DNA of 64,000 nt from Tenacibaculum sp. 190130A14a (GCF_964048965.1 NZ_OZ040189.1:3414501-3478500); one strand, 5' to 3'. Shown: positions 7,690-15,910, counted from the first letter of the stretch. Notes: generated by a model not told the origin, from the letters alone. Numbers and translations are program-made.

Positions 7690-8220
7690 ATGGAAAGAAT
7701 TAAAGAACTAAACAGCTTTACAAAGACTAATCTCGGACTTGGCCTATTATTATTAATCTATGGTTTTATAAGTCGAATAATTCCCTTTAATGTCTTTTGG
7801 GAATCGAAATCTGTTGGATGGGTATTAATACTGCTTGGACTAATTAGTGTATTACTAGATGGAATTAAAAAACGAAAAGCTTTGAATAAAAAGACAATTT
7901 GGAACAAAATAGGAATTGGATTTATATGTTTTACGCTATTAATTCAGACCATTTTAATCATCATCATCCCTAATACGGATGCATTTAAAGTATCGAAAGA
8001 GTTTATATTAAACGATAAAGAGTTAGCGTCAGAAGTTGGAACTATTAAAGGCTTTGGTCTAATCCCTACGGGGGGAATTTCTGTTCAAACAAATTCAAAT
8101 GGTAAAACAGGAAATGCTAATATTAACTTAATAATTAAAGGAGAAAAGGCTTATAAAAGTGTTACCGTTTTTGTTTTTAAAGATTACGAAAAAGATTGGG
8201 AAGTGTACGGTATAGAATAA
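7690..8220 (+). CDS. Two-TM membrane protein with Coa1-like domain
   Basis: A 176-residue protein. Two or three hydrophobic helices fill residues about 14-95 (LGLGLLLLIYGFI, VGWVLILLGLISVLL, IGFICFTLLIQTILIIII), followed by an extracytoplasmic domain of about 80 residues. That domain (VSKEFILNDKELASEVG then GFGLIPTGGISVQ then ANINLIIKGEKAYKSV) looks like the cytochrome-oxidase assembly factor Coa1 family, which in bacteria is widespread in proteins of unknown role. A real function in oxidase assembly is not supported: no oxidase genes are nearby. Confidence 0.65.
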   Translation: MERIKELNSFTKTNLGLGLLLLIYGFISRIIPFNVFWESKSVGWVLILLGLISVLLDGIKKRKALNKKTIWNKIGIGFICFTLLIQTILIIIIPNTDAFKVSKEFILNDKELASEVGTIKGFGLIPTGGISVQTNSNGKTGNANINLIIKGEKAYKSVTVFVFKDYEKDWEVYGIE

Positions 8221-8271
8221 AAAACGGTTAACGAACCTACAAGGAAAATTGCAAATTTAACAGGTTGAATA

Positions 8272-8985
8272 ATGGAAATAATTGATCTTAATGAAATTGA
8301 TTTTGAAATAAATGAACATGATTTTTTTACCTTTTTAAAATACAAAGGAAAACCTTTTACTGGCAAAGTAAAAGATGGAAGACAAATCACTCAATTTAAA
8401 AATGGTAATGCAAATGGAGATTCATTTGAATACAATAAAACCGGTCAAATTATACAACACGATGTTTACCTAAATGGTAGTTCGATTCGTTCAAAAGAGT
8501 GGTACTCAAATGGTCAATTACTTTTAGATTCGGAATTAGGAAGAGTATGGAATTCTAAAGGAAAGCTTGTCAAAGACAATGAACATTGGCTTTACAACAA
8601 TCTTAAACCAAAAACAAAAGGAAATTACTTTAAAGAAGGTATTATTTACTTAGCACCTAATGGTGAAATTGTTGCTGAACAAAAATATATTAATCCCGAA
8701 AAAGACATTACAAAATATAATGACACGTCGCTTGCGAAATGGTACTATGAAATATTAGTTAATCCATGTCCTGAACTATCTCCAGAAATCTATTTTACAA
8801 ATTCAAATACTAGGTTTATTTGGGGGTGGATTTGGAATATTTTTAAGAATGATAAGCAAAAAGCCACACAAATTCTTTCTAAGCTTACCAAACATGAAAA
8901 TTTAAAAATTGCAGAAGACGCCAAAGAAATGTTAAACGATATAAAAAAAACAAACTTCAACTATATTAAAGCGAAATGGTTATAA
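8272..8985 (+). CDS. MORN/YwqK-like repeat protein, possible immunity protein
   Basis: A 237-residue cytoplasmic protein with no signal peptide. Residues about 20-150 contain four or five MORN_2-like units (KGKPFTGKVKDG, FKNGNANGDSFEYNKTGQII, EWYSNGQLLLDSE, YLAPNGEIVAEQKY), the repeat found in the YwqK family. YwqK sits next to the YwqJ toxin in Bacillus and is annotated as an antitoxin by association. The C-terminal 85 residues are helical and unrelated to anything I recognise. It leads a run of plus-strand cytoplasmic orphan genes to 11702 and may be an immunity protein without its toxin; that is inference. Confidence 0.65.
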   Translation: MEIIDLNEIDFEINEHDFFTFLKYKGKPFTGKVKDGRQITQFKNGNANGDSFEYNKTGQIIQHDVYLNGSSIRSKEWYSNGQLLLDSELGRVWNSKGKLVKDNEHWLYNNLKPKTKGNYFKEGIIYLAPNGEIVAEQKYINPEKDITKYNDTSLAKWYYEILVNPCPELSPEIYFTNSNTRFIWGWIWNIFKNDKQKATQILSKLTKHENLKIAEDAKEMLNDIKKTNFNYIKAKWL

Positions 8986-9016
8986 AAAATATAGTACAGT
9001 TTAAAATTTCAAAAAA

Positions 9017-9334
9017 ATGGAATATCAAGAATGTAATTTGAATATACGATATGATTTGCCTAAAGAAGTTTGGAATAAAGTACCATTGATTTATGAAAAA
9101 ATGGATGGCTGGATTGGGTTTGGAAAAGATGGAAATGGAGAAAACGGAATTCCATATTGGTTTAGTTACAACGAAGAAGAAAAATTTGTTTTTGCATCAG
9201 TTGAACCTAGCGGTCTTCTTTTTGAAGCAAATATGGATTCGAAAGAATGGATAGTATGGAAAACAGAATTCAAAAAAATCGCAACAGAAATTCTTGGGTT
9301 TAAGGTTGACGAAGTAACACTTTCTAAAAAGTAA
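9017..9334 (+). CDS. Small cytoplasmic protein of unknown function
   Basis: A 105-residue acidic protein with no signal peptide or membrane segment. It is rich in aromatic residues (WNKVPLIYEKMDGWIGFGKDG, IPYWFSYNEEEKFVFASVEPSGLLFEA) and ends in an amphipathic helix. Size, acidity and Trp content resemble many immunity proteins of contact-dependent or polymorphic toxins, but I cannot name a family. Its stop is one base from the start of the next gene, so the two are translated together. Confidence 0.6.
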   Translation: MEYQECNLNIRYDLPKEVWNKVPLIYEKMDGWIGFGKDGNGENGIPYWFSYNEEEKFVFASVEPSGLLFEANMDSKEWIVWKTEFKKIATEILGFKVDEVTLSKK

Positions 9335-9335
9335 A

Positions 9336-10217
9336 ATGAATTTATTCAAACAAAAATATAAAACGCAATACTTCCTTGATGGTATTGAATTTGATGGATC
9401 TGAAGACTGTATTTATTTCTGTGCATTAACCAATATGAATGAAGAAGCTGCAAAATCTGCTCTTGCCATTAATAAATTAACATTTGACCATAGGACAAAC
9501 AAATTAATAAAAAAGGAACGTTTTTGGGAAGGAACACTAGATGAGGAAATTCCCTTAACAGATAATGAAAAACAATTTCAATTTATAGAATTTGATATAA
9601 AAACACCTGGTCATTTAATTACAAATTCAAAAAGCATAAATCATTTTGGGGGTAATTGTCCAGAACAACTAATAATGCCAACACTAAAAGGAACAACTGT
9701 TAGCTATTTAGGCATGATTAGTAAAGAAGAAAAATTATTTGAATGGCTTGATTTTGATCTCCACTTGGTATGTCCTACTTTCTTAGACTTTACAGAGCCT
9801 ATTAGTATTGATTATTCTAATCCAAACAAACCTGTTTTTATTAATAAAGACAAAATAGAAAATAATGAGTTTTGTAACAAAGAAGCAATGAAAAGTATAA
9901 AACCTTTTGCGTATTACTCAAAACAAAGTTTTTCCTTTAGTAACACAAACAAAAGAAATGTGATTAAGAAATCAATAGAAGGATATTGTGGAATTCCTGA
10001 TTGGGATCATGAACCTTTTTTACCCTATTGCCCCAAAACCGGAAAAAAGATGGAATTTGTTTTAAACACCGTCTGGATAAATGCAAAGCTTATATCTGAA
10101 GTTCCTGAATCTATTAATCAAGGAGGAGATACCGATTTATTTTTTAGTGATGGTAACCTACATATCTTTTTTCAACCTGAATCAAAAGTATTAACCTATT
10201 TTGCTCAATACTCTTAA
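9336..10217 (+). CDS. Cytoplasmic protein resembling the DUF1963/YwqG group
   Basis: A 293-residue protein without an export signal. The C-terminal third has the pattern G-Y-C-G-I-P-D-W-D (about 218-226) followed by LPYCPKTGKKMEFVLNTVW and ends GDTDLFFSDGNLHIFFQPES. This resembles the DUF1963 (YwqG) group, where a G-x-P-x-W motif is followed by a Cys-Pro zinc-ribbon-like stretch and a region of Asp/Phe strands. YwqG members also cluster with toxin immunity genes. The match is by eye. It starts one base after the preceding stop. Confidence 0.6.
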   Translation: MNLFKQKYKTQYFLDGIEFDGSEDCIYFCALTNMNEEAAKSALAINKLTFDHRTNKLIKKERFWEGTLDEEIPLTDNEKQFQFIEFDIKTPGHLITNSKSINHFGGNCPEQLIMPTLKGTTVSYLGMISKEEKLFEWLDFDLHLVCPTFLDFTEPISIDYSNPNKPVFINKDKIENNEFCNKEAMKSIKPFAYYSKQSFSFSNTNKRNVIKKSIEGYCGIPDWDHEPFLPYCPKTGKKMEFVLNTVWINAKLISEVPESINQGGDTDLFFSDGNLHIFFQPESKVLTYFAQYS

Positions 10218-10267
10218 AATAAAAAAACACCTTTTACCCAAAACATAATCGAAAAAAGTATATTAAA

Positions 10268-10777
10268 ATGTCTAAACAAAAATTTGAGTTCGAATCAATA
10301 TACAACCTACTAAACGTTCAAGGTAAATTTTTAAAAAATAAAACAAAGGACACCATAGAAAATTTAGACAAAATATATTCTGAGTTTAACACAGTAAAAA
10401 ACTTACCAAAAGCATTGCTTTTTATGAACTTAGGCCAACTAAGTTTCGAAATAGGCTTTTCTACAATTAACGAAGAGCTTGATATTCAAAATAATTGGGA
10501 ATATGAATTTAATTTAAATAATGGAGAATCTTTTAACATAGAAGATTACTCCATGTACAACTCGAAATATCCTTTAGAAGATTATTTTTCTATCATAAGA
10601 GAAGAGTTTTTAGAAAATATGATGAAGGAGTTTTTTATTGAATGCTACTGGAACTCAAAATTAAAAGATTTAAAAACAAACGTACTTTATAGTAATGATT
10701 CAGATTGTGATGAAATAATTGATTTGAGTAATGATTTAGTAGTGTATCATAATTTTGATTTCTTAAAAGTTAACTAA
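10268..10777 (+). CDS. Acidic cytoplasmic protein of unknown function
   Basis: A 169-residue protein, strongly acidic, with no signal peptide. It begins with a helical segment (FEFESIYNLLNVQGKFLKNK) and contains YNLNNGESFNIEDYS-like hydrophilic loops, ending in a short Asp-rich stretch (DSDCDEIIDLSND). I recognise no family. It lies between the DUF1963-like gene and the ADP-ribosylglycohydrolase gene, 50 bp after the first and 10 bp before the second, and is probably co-transcribed with the latter. Small acidic proteins in such runs are often immunity proteins; here that is only a guess. Confidence 0.55.
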   Translation: MSKQKFEFESIYNLLNVQGKFLKNKTKDTIENLDKIYSEFNTVKNLPKALLFMNLGQLSFEIGFSTINEELDIQNNWEYEFNLNNGESFNIEDYSMYNSKYPLEDYFSIIREEFLENMMKEFFIECYWNSKLKDLKTNVLYSNDSDCDEIIDLSNDLVVYHNFDFLKVN

Positions 10778-10787
10778 GATTAAAAGA

Positions 10788-11702
10788 ATGAAATCTATGA
10801 CAAAAGCTGAAAGATTTGATGGCTGTATAATTGGAGGAGCAATTGGAGATGCTTGGGGAAGTGGTTTTGAAAATCAATTTGAAGAAGAAGACGATACATT
10901 TTATTTATTAGGCAATCCAAATGTAAAAAAGCCTAACTGGGGAATTACAGATGATACACAATTGACTTTAGCCACAATAGAAGCAATTATTGGCAGTGAA
11001 AAACTAACTCCTAATATTTTAGTAAAACAATTCATAGCATATTATAAAAAAAGAAAAATAAGTGGAATTGGCGCAAGTACTTTAAAATCATTAAAAGAAT
11101 TAAGCCATGGAGGTCATTGGAGCCAAGCAGGAAGGAGAGGTGAATATGCAGCAGGAAATGGAGCAGCAATGAGAATTGCACCAATTGCTTTTAAAGAAGA
11201 AATTAATAATTCTGAAATAAGAGATATTTGCATAATCACTCATAATAATGATGAAGCATATATAGGAGCCAAAAGTGTAGTGATTGCAATAAGAGAAATT
11301 CTAAATAATAATTGGAACGGAGAAACAAACTTGATTGAATTGATTATAAATCAAATTCCTGACACTAGGGTTCGAGATCGATTAATAGAAATTAAAGATA
11401 TCCAAAACCTTCAAGAAGTTGGACTATTTGGTAGTGATGGATATGTTGTAAATTCAATCCCTTTAGCAATAGCTGCTGCCAATAAAGTTAGAGAAATAGG
11501 AATTGAACAAATGTATTTACAGTTAATTGAAATTGGTGGAGATACCGATACAAATTGCTCAATCGCTGGTCAAATAGCAGGAACTTTAATAGGACGAAAA
11601 AACATACCAGAAAAGTTAATTAATAAGCTAAAAGAATTACAAGATTATAAATGGATAGAAACAACCATAAATCAATTAATAAAAAAAGAAAACTGGATAT
11701 AA
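10788..11702 (+). CDS. ADP-ribosylglycohydrolase (ARH/DraG family)
   Basis: A 304-residue enzyme that removes ADP-ribose from modified proteins or nucleic acids using two Mg ions. All family marks are present: GGAIGDAWGSGFE near residue 16, the first metal-binding block TDDTQLTLAT (about 62-71), GNGAAMRIAP, and the second metal block GGDTDTNCSIAGQIAGTL near 250. The start at 10788 gives MKSMTKAERFDG; the second ATG at 10797 is also possible. Full length and intact motifs imply activity. The substrate is unknown: no DraT-like transferase or nitrogenase gene is nearby. Among small orphan genes it may reverse damage by an ADP-ribosylating toxin, which is inference. Confidence 0.9.
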   Translation: MKSMTKAERFDGCIIGGAIGDAWGSGFENQFEEEDDTFYLLGNPNVKKPNWGITDDTQLTLATIEAIIGSEKLTPNILVKQFIAYYKKRKISGIGASTLKSLKELSHGGHWSQAGRRGEYAAGNGAAMRIAPIAFKEEINNSEIRDICIITHNNDEAYIGAKSVVIAIREILNNNWNGETNLIELIINQIPDTRVRDRLIEIKDIQNLQEVGLFGSDGYVVNSIPLAIAAANKVREIGIEQMYLQLIEIGGDTDTNCSIAGQIAGTLIGRKNIPEKLINKLKELQDYKWIETTINQLIKKENWI

Positions 11703-11720
11703 GAAAGTAAATAATTGCTC

Positions 11721-12176
11721 ATGAATAAAATGAATAGAAAAGAATTTTTAATTATTGTTTGGAAAAAAATTCTAAAACCACTTATTATTGTCGGAATCCT
11801 CTTTTTTTGTGGTAAGATTTCTTACAGTATTTTCTCCAATGACAAAATCAAACAATTTATCCTTCTTATAATTATTGGAATAGGTTTACTAATACTAATC
11901 TCTCATCTCATTGAAAAACTCTTTAATTTATTATCAGAAAACCTCAGTAAAGCAATCCCAGACACCATAAAACCATCGTTAAGAATCATTGGTAAATTAT
12001 TTAGTTATATATTACCCATACTATTAGGTATGATTATTTATCATTTCGGAAAGGAAGATTGGGTTACTTCCTCATTAATACTGGGAGCACTCTTAATTGA
12101 AAAATTAAAAGAAATTATAAAGGAAGAAAAACAAAATATAACTCAAAATGAATCGAGAAATCATAGACATACATGA
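11721..12176 (+). CDS. Small multi-pass membrane protein of unknown function
   Basis: The ATG at 11721 is chosen over the in-frame TTG at 11715 and gives about 151 residues. Three hydrophobic segments are visible (about 16-34 PLIIVGILFFCG, 45-60 FILLIIIGIGLLILI, 90-115 LFSYILPILLGMIIYHFG), separated by basic and polar loops, with a Lys/Glu-rich tail. No motif suggests transport or catalysis. The last 29 bp overlap the start of the AraC-type gene in another frame, so the two may be translationally coupled, though the junction may also mark the edge of the accessory stretch. Confidence 0.65.
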   Translation: MNKMNRKEFLIIVWKKILKPLIIVGILFFCGKISYSIFSNDKIKQFILLIIIGIGLLILISHLIEKLFNLLSENLSKAIPDTIKPSLRIIGKLFSYILPILLGMIIYHFGKEDWVTSSLILGALLIEKLKEIIKEEKQNITQNESRNHRHT

Positions 12177-12999
12177 TTATACTATTTTATTAGAAGAAGC
12201 TTCTTCTAATAGTAACTTGATTGATTCTTGTTTTTTTGATGAGCCAGTAATCGCCATTGCTTTTTATGGAGTTGGTGACGTTGGCTTGAAAGTGAAATTT
12301 GATGGAAAAATGAAAGAATTCCATCATACCAAAGGCATGGTATTATCATTTTATGCAAATGATAAAGTAACCTTTGAACATCATGTTTCTAAACTAAAAC
12401 CATTACAATGCTTGGTAATTGTAACTGCTTTAAAAAACATAGATAAATTACCGGATGGAGAAGGGCAGTTTTTAGAAAAATTTTTGCGCCCATTGGTACA
12501 TCCAAAAGATCATTATGTTGAAGGCCCTGTTTTTAATATGAGCCCTGAGATGTTTCAATTAGTAGAACAATTCTTCAGCAATACATACAAAGGTGAAGTT
12601 AAAATGCTTTTCTACAAAAGTCATATCACGGCATTACTATCACATTATTTCGGACAATTAGCCAAACAACAAAATGCGAAACTCAATACTTTAGACCTTG
12701 AAAAAATCAATCTTGCACACGAAATTTTAGTTTCAAATTTAGAAAACCCACCCTCTTTAACAGAATTAGCTCATAAAATAGGTACAAACACCAACAAACT
12801 TAAAATAGAATTCAAAGCTCAATTTGGTGTTCCTGTTTTTAAATACCTACAAAACGAACGTTTAAAAAAAGCCTACAACCTCATTAAAAATGAAAAAAAA
12901 CCAATTCAAGAAGCTGCATGGGCTGTTGGCTATGATAGTTTAGGTTCTTTTTCTAATGCTTTTGAAAAAAAGTTTGGTTTTAGACCCAGTCAAGTCTAA
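12148..12999 (+). CDS. AraC-family transcriptional regulator
   Basis: A 283-residue regulator. The C-terminal 100 residues form the paired helix-turn-helix of AraC/XylS proteins: LTELAHKIGTNTNKLKIEF for the first and IQEAAWAVGYDSLGSFSNAF for the second, with the closing signature F-E-K-K-F-G-F-R-P-S-Q. The N-terminal 180 residues have a cupin-like start and bind an unknown ligand. It is followed, 90 bp on, by a three-gene unit with two direct repeats 21 bp apart, the expected operator layout for this family, so it probably activates that unit. Confidence 0.9.
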   Translation: MNREIIDIHDYTILLEEASSNSNLIDSCFFDEPVIAIAFYGVGDVGLKVKFDGKMKEFHHTKGMVLSFYANDKVTFEHHVSKLKPLQCLVIVTALKNIDKLPDGEGQFLEKFLRPLVHPKDHYVEGPVFNMSPEMFQLVEQFFSNTYKGEVKMLFYKSHITALLSHYFGQLAKQQNAKLNTLDLEKINLAHEILVSNLENPPSLTELAHKIGTNTNKLKIEFKAQFGVPVFKYLQNERLKKAYNLIKNEKKPIQEAAWAVGYDSLGSFSNAFEKKFGFRPSQV

Positions 13000-13036
13000 A
13001 ATTCTTTTCGAATAAATCATAATTCTTTTTGAATAA
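13000..13036. promoter_or_regulatory. Paired direct-repeat operator for the AraC-type regulator
   Basis: AATTCTTTTCGAATAA at 13000-13015 and AATTCTTTTTGAATAA at 13021-13036 differ by one base in sixteen and start 21 bp apart, two helical turns. Tandem direct sites with this spacing just upstream of a promoter are the classical binding site of AraC/XylS activators. Each copy is itself partly palindromic (ATTC...GAAT). Assignment to the neighbouring regulator rests on position. Confidence 0.75.
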
Positions 13037-13057
13037 GTTACTGGTTAACAAGTACCA

Positions 13058-13065
13058 TAGCTTTG
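13058..13065 (+). promoter_or_regulatory. Promoter -7 element of the 13089-14810 unit
   Basis: TAGCTTTG matches the Bacteroidota -7 consensus TAnnTTTG exactly. No good TTTG -33 element lies at the usual distance; the second operator copy ends about 21 bp upstream, in the -33 region. This fits a promoter that needs the AraC-type activator. The predicted leader to the ATG at 13089 is under 25 nt. Confidence 0.6.
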
Positions 13066-13088
13066 TATCATAATTAAAAACCAATATT

Positions 13089-13481
13089 ATGATCAGTAAA
13101 AGTTTATTCAGTATTATCACCGCCATATTCGTTTGGGTTTTGGGTGTTTGCTTTTATCTCTTATCATTTTATATCACTCTGTTAAATGACCTAGACTTAC
13201 AAGCTAATATAATACTCGCATTAGGGTTAATTCCAAGTGCTTACTTAGGAACCTATCTATTTTACAGAAAACATTATTTAAAACCATCATCACTTGCTCT
13301 CCTATATATACTTGTAATTACACTACTCGATGCTTGTATAACAGTACCCGTATTCTTAATTCCAAATGGTGGGAGCTATTCAGATTTTTTTGGAGATCTA
13401 AAATTCTACGCAATTGTAATAGAGATTTATGCAATTGTATGGTACTTCGGAAACTATATAACTAATAAAAAAAGAGCATGA
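13089..13481 (+). CDS. Four-TM membrane protein (DUF5367-like)
   Basis: A 130-residue protein with four hydrophobic helices (about 7-30, 38-58, 65-88, 103-121) and almost no loops. The stretch PVFLIPNGGSYSDFFGDL between helices three and four resembles the DUF5367 family of small integral membrane proteins of unknown function. It is the first gene of an operon with the DUF1772-like gene (4-bp ATGA overlap) and the NAD(P)-binding oxidoreductase, under the probable control of the AraC-type regulator. Confidence 0.75.
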   Translation: MISKSLFSIITAIFVWVLGVCFYLLSFYITLLNDLDLQANIILALGLIPSAYLGTYLFYRKHYLKPSSLALLYILVITLLDACITVPVFLIPNGGSYSDFFGDLKFYAIVIEIYAIVWYFGNYITNKKRA

Positions 13482-13963
13482 AAACACTGACACTTTTTAT
13501 TACGGTATTATTGAATGCGCTTGCTACTGGTTTTTTCTTTGCTTGGTCTGTTTCTGTTATTCTAGGAACAAAAAAAACGGGTGATTTAACCTACTTAGAA
13601 ACCATGCAAAGTATTAACAAAGAAATTCTAAATCCTGCTTTTTTTATTGTGTTTTTTGGAAGCTTAATTACACTGCTCATCACTAGTTATACTCAGTTTT
13701 ATGATAAACCTGTGTTTTGGTTAATCTTTATTTCGGCTATTACCTATTTAATAGGAACTTTTAGTATAACCGCCTTCGGAAATGTTCCTTTAAATAATCA
13801 ATTAGAGGCTTTAAGTCTTGAAAAACTAACTCTTTCTCAATTAAAAAACTTCAGAAACTATTATGAAACTAGGTGGAATGTATATCATACTATAAGAACC
13901 ATAGCTAGCATGGTCTCCTTCATATTATTGCTGGTTGCAATTTTTATAAAAAAACAATTTTAA
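13478..13963 (+). CDS. DUF1772-family integral membrane protein
   Basis: A 161-residue protein with four transmembrane helices (about 5-28, 53-72, 80-102, 137-157). The pattern LNALATGFFFAWSVSV at the N-terminus and FGNVPLNNQLEAL after the third helix fit the DUF1772/anthrone oxygenase-like family, where the Asn-Val-Pro-x-N motif and an R-x-x-W (TRWNVYHTIRT) are conserved. Biochemistry is established only for fungal members. It overlaps the preceding gene by 4 bp and is followed 10 bp later by the oxidoreductase gene. Confidence 0.8.
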   Translation: MKTLTLFITVLLNALATGFFFAWSVSVILGTKKTGDLTYLETMQSINKEILNPAFFIVFFGSLITLLITSYTQFYDKPVFWLIFISAITYLIGTFSITAFGNVPLNNQLEALSLEKLTLSQLKNFRNYYETRWNVYHTIRTIASMVSFILLLVAIFIKKQF

Positions 13964-13973
13964 AACAATTATC

Positions 13974-14810
13974 ATGAATAATAACATATTAATTATCGGA
14001 GGAACTGGTAAAACTGGTCACCGAGTAGTAGAACAATTAAGAAAAAAAGGAATCGAACCTAGAATTGGCTCTAGAAATGCATCGCCAAACTTTGATTGGG
14101 ATAACAAAGATACTTGGGTAGCCGCTTTACAAGGAATTGGAAGAATGTACGTTACCTATTATCCTGACTTAGCCGTTCCGGGAGCCAAAGAAGCCATAGA
14201 AAGTTTAACCTATTTAGCTAAAGAATTAGGAGTTCAAAAAATGGTTTTACTATCAGGAAAAGGTGAAACAGAAGCTGAAGCTTGCGAACAAATTGTAATG
14301 AATTCAGGTATCGATTACACTATTGTTAGAGCCTCTTGGTTTAACCAAAATTGGAGTGAAAGTTTCTTTTTAGAGCCTATTTTATCTGGAGAAGTAGCTT
14401 TACCAATGTCGGACGTATTAATTCCATTTGTTGATACTAATGATATTGCGGAAGTGGCCGCTACAGTTTTACTTGATGATTCTTACAATGGTCAAACTAT
14501 TGAAGTAACAGGACCAGAATTAATTACATTTAAAAACATTATTGACATCATTTCAAAAACTAGTGGAAGAAATTTAAATTTTTATGACATTACATTAGAA
14601 CAATATATAGATGGTATGAAACAAATGCAAATACCTAATGATGTTGTATGGTTGATTGAATATTTGTTCAGTCATGTTTTAACCAATCCTAAAAATCAAC
14701 TTGTAGTTAATGATATTGAACAAGTACTAGGAAGAAAAGCAAAAACGTTTTTAGAATATGCACAAGAAACCGCTAAAACTGGAATTTGGAATCAGATTAA
14801 AGTCAGTTAA
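13974..14810 (+). CDS. NmrA-like NAD(P)-binding oxidoreductase
   Basis: A 278-residue atypical short-chain dehydrogenase. The Rossmann glycine motif is at the N-terminus (IIGGTGKTGHRV), followed by a basic patch GSRN that prefers NADP(H). Mid-protein the block YTIVRASWFNQNW and PFVDTNDIAEVAA match the NmrA/azoreductase-like group (YesF, QorB type), which uses or senses NAD(P)H and may reduce quinones. The YxxxK catalytic pair is absent, as usual for this group. It is the last gene of the AraC-linked operon and is followed by a strong terminator. Confidence 0.85.
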   Translation: MNNNILIIGGTGKTGHRVVEQLRKKGIEPRIGSRNASPNFDWDNKDTWVAALQGIGRMYVTYYPDLAVPGAKEAIESLTYLAKELGVQKMVLLSGKGETEAEACEQIVMNSGIDYTIVRASWFNQNWSESFFLEPILSGEVALPMSDVLIPFVDTNDIAEVAATVLLDDSYNGQTIEVTGPELITFKNIIDIISKTSGRNLNFYDITLEQYIDGMKQMQIPNDVVWLIEYLFSHVLTNPKNQLVVNDIEQVLGRKAKTFLEYAQETAKTGIWNQIKVS

Positions 14811-14834
14811 CCAATACTACCAAACTTTATCCAT

Positions 14835-14870
14835 AAAAAAACCTCCTAGCCATTACTAAGAGGTTTTTTT
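14835..14870. terminator. Bidirectional terminator
   Basis: AAAAAAACCTC (14835-14845) pairs with GAGGTTTTTTT (14860-14870) around a 14-nt loop, giving T-runs on both strands. It ends the plus-strand oxidoreductase operon and touches the stop of the minus-strand TPR gene. Confidence 0.8.
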
Positions 14871-15892
14871 TATTTAAGTTCTTTCTCTAACCAAGTGAAA
14901 AACTTTTTTATTTTTTCTTCATTATCATCTATCCATCTTTTTGATTTCAAGTCCATTTGTGTAACAAAATTGCAAAAAGCCTCTATATGACCACTCTTGG
15001 CCAACTTATCGTAAAACGTCACATAAAACTCCCACCAAAAGCCTTCTTTCTCACTATTCTCTTTTAGCTCTCCTAAAATTAAAAACAAACTTTTTGTGTT
15101 CTCCACAAACATTTCTTCTTTGGTTTTATCCTTGTTTTTCTCAAGCTTATGCGTTGCCTCTAACATTGACAACATTAACTCTGCAGCACCAAAATCATCA
15201 TCTTTCCCGAGCAAATTTAGATTTATCGTTACATTTTTGCCATCTTCTTTCTTAACTCCAGCTTTGATATTCTTTTGAAGAATCGCATAGATCTCTTGTG
15301 CTCTGATAGACTCAGGTTCAATAAACAAAAAATAATAACTGGCTAATAACGCCTGTACTCTTTTACCTTTTGAATCGTTTATTTTTGCTAAATAAAAATG
15401 ACTTGACGTGTGAACAGGATTATGCTTAATAGCTTCTTGTAAATGAACCTCTCCATTTTCTAAATCATTCATTTTTAAATAATTTATTGCCAAATTAAAA
15501 TGAAGTAAGTAATGATTCCCCAACTTTTTTATTCCCTTTTCGAAAATCTTTATCGATTTTTTTGTTTTTCCCAACATATCTAATGCCGAGCCCTTATTTA
15601 CATAAGCCGGTAATAAATAACGTTCATCTTTAGAACTACTTATAACCTTATCGGAATACTTAATGGCGTTTTTGTAATCTTTCAAACTCATATAAGAGAG
15701 TGAGATTTCATAATTCGCCAAAGGAGAATTTTGTTGTAATTCTAGCGCTTTTTTATAATAGTTAATGGCATCTTTATACCTTCCTTTATCGTGATTAGAT
15801 ATACCTACCTCAATCAACTTATTAAAATCTTCTTGGGCACTCACATGCATTACAGCACCCAATAACAATAATGCTATAACAATTTTTTTCAT
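14870..15892 (-). CDS. Exported TPR-repeat protein
   Basis: A 340-residue protein with a signal peptide (1-19, VSAQ cut). Residues about 23-200 are tetratricopeptide repeats in canonical 34-residue spacing (GRYKDAINYYKKALELQ, KDYKNAIKYSDKVIS, then NHYLLHFNLAINYLKMN and HTSSHFYLAKINDSKG). The C-terminal 130 residues are helical with no repeat (EGFWWEFYVTFYDKLAKSGH). Such periplasmic TPR proteins act as scaffolds; the partner is unknown. It lies 18 bp downstream of the ABC-F gene and is probably in the same transcript. Confidence 0.85.
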   Translation of the reverse strand: MKKIVIALLLLGAVMHVSAQEDFNKLIEVGISNHDKGRYKDAINYYKKALELQQNSPLANYEISLSYMSLKDYKNAIKYSDKVISSSKDERYLLPAYVNKGSALDMLGKTKKSIKIFEKGIKKLGNHYLLHFNLAINYLKMNDLENGEVHLQEAIKHNPVHTSSHFYLAKINDSKGKRVQALLASYYFLFIEPESIRAQEIYAILQKNIKAGVKKEDGKNVTINLNLLGKDDDFGAAELMLSMLEATHKLEKNKDKTKEEMFVENTKSLFLILGELKENSEKEGFWWEFYVTFYDKLAKSGHIEAFCNFVTQMDLKSKRWIDDNEEKIKKFFTWLEKELK

Positions 15893-15910
15893 AAAACAAT
15901 TTTTTAAGAT

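Noticed and set aside
6765..8271. Possible integron cassette array (small orphan plus-strand genes)
   Set aside because: No integrase and no attC-like paired sites (RYYYAAC/GTTRRRY with conserved arms) could be found between the genes.
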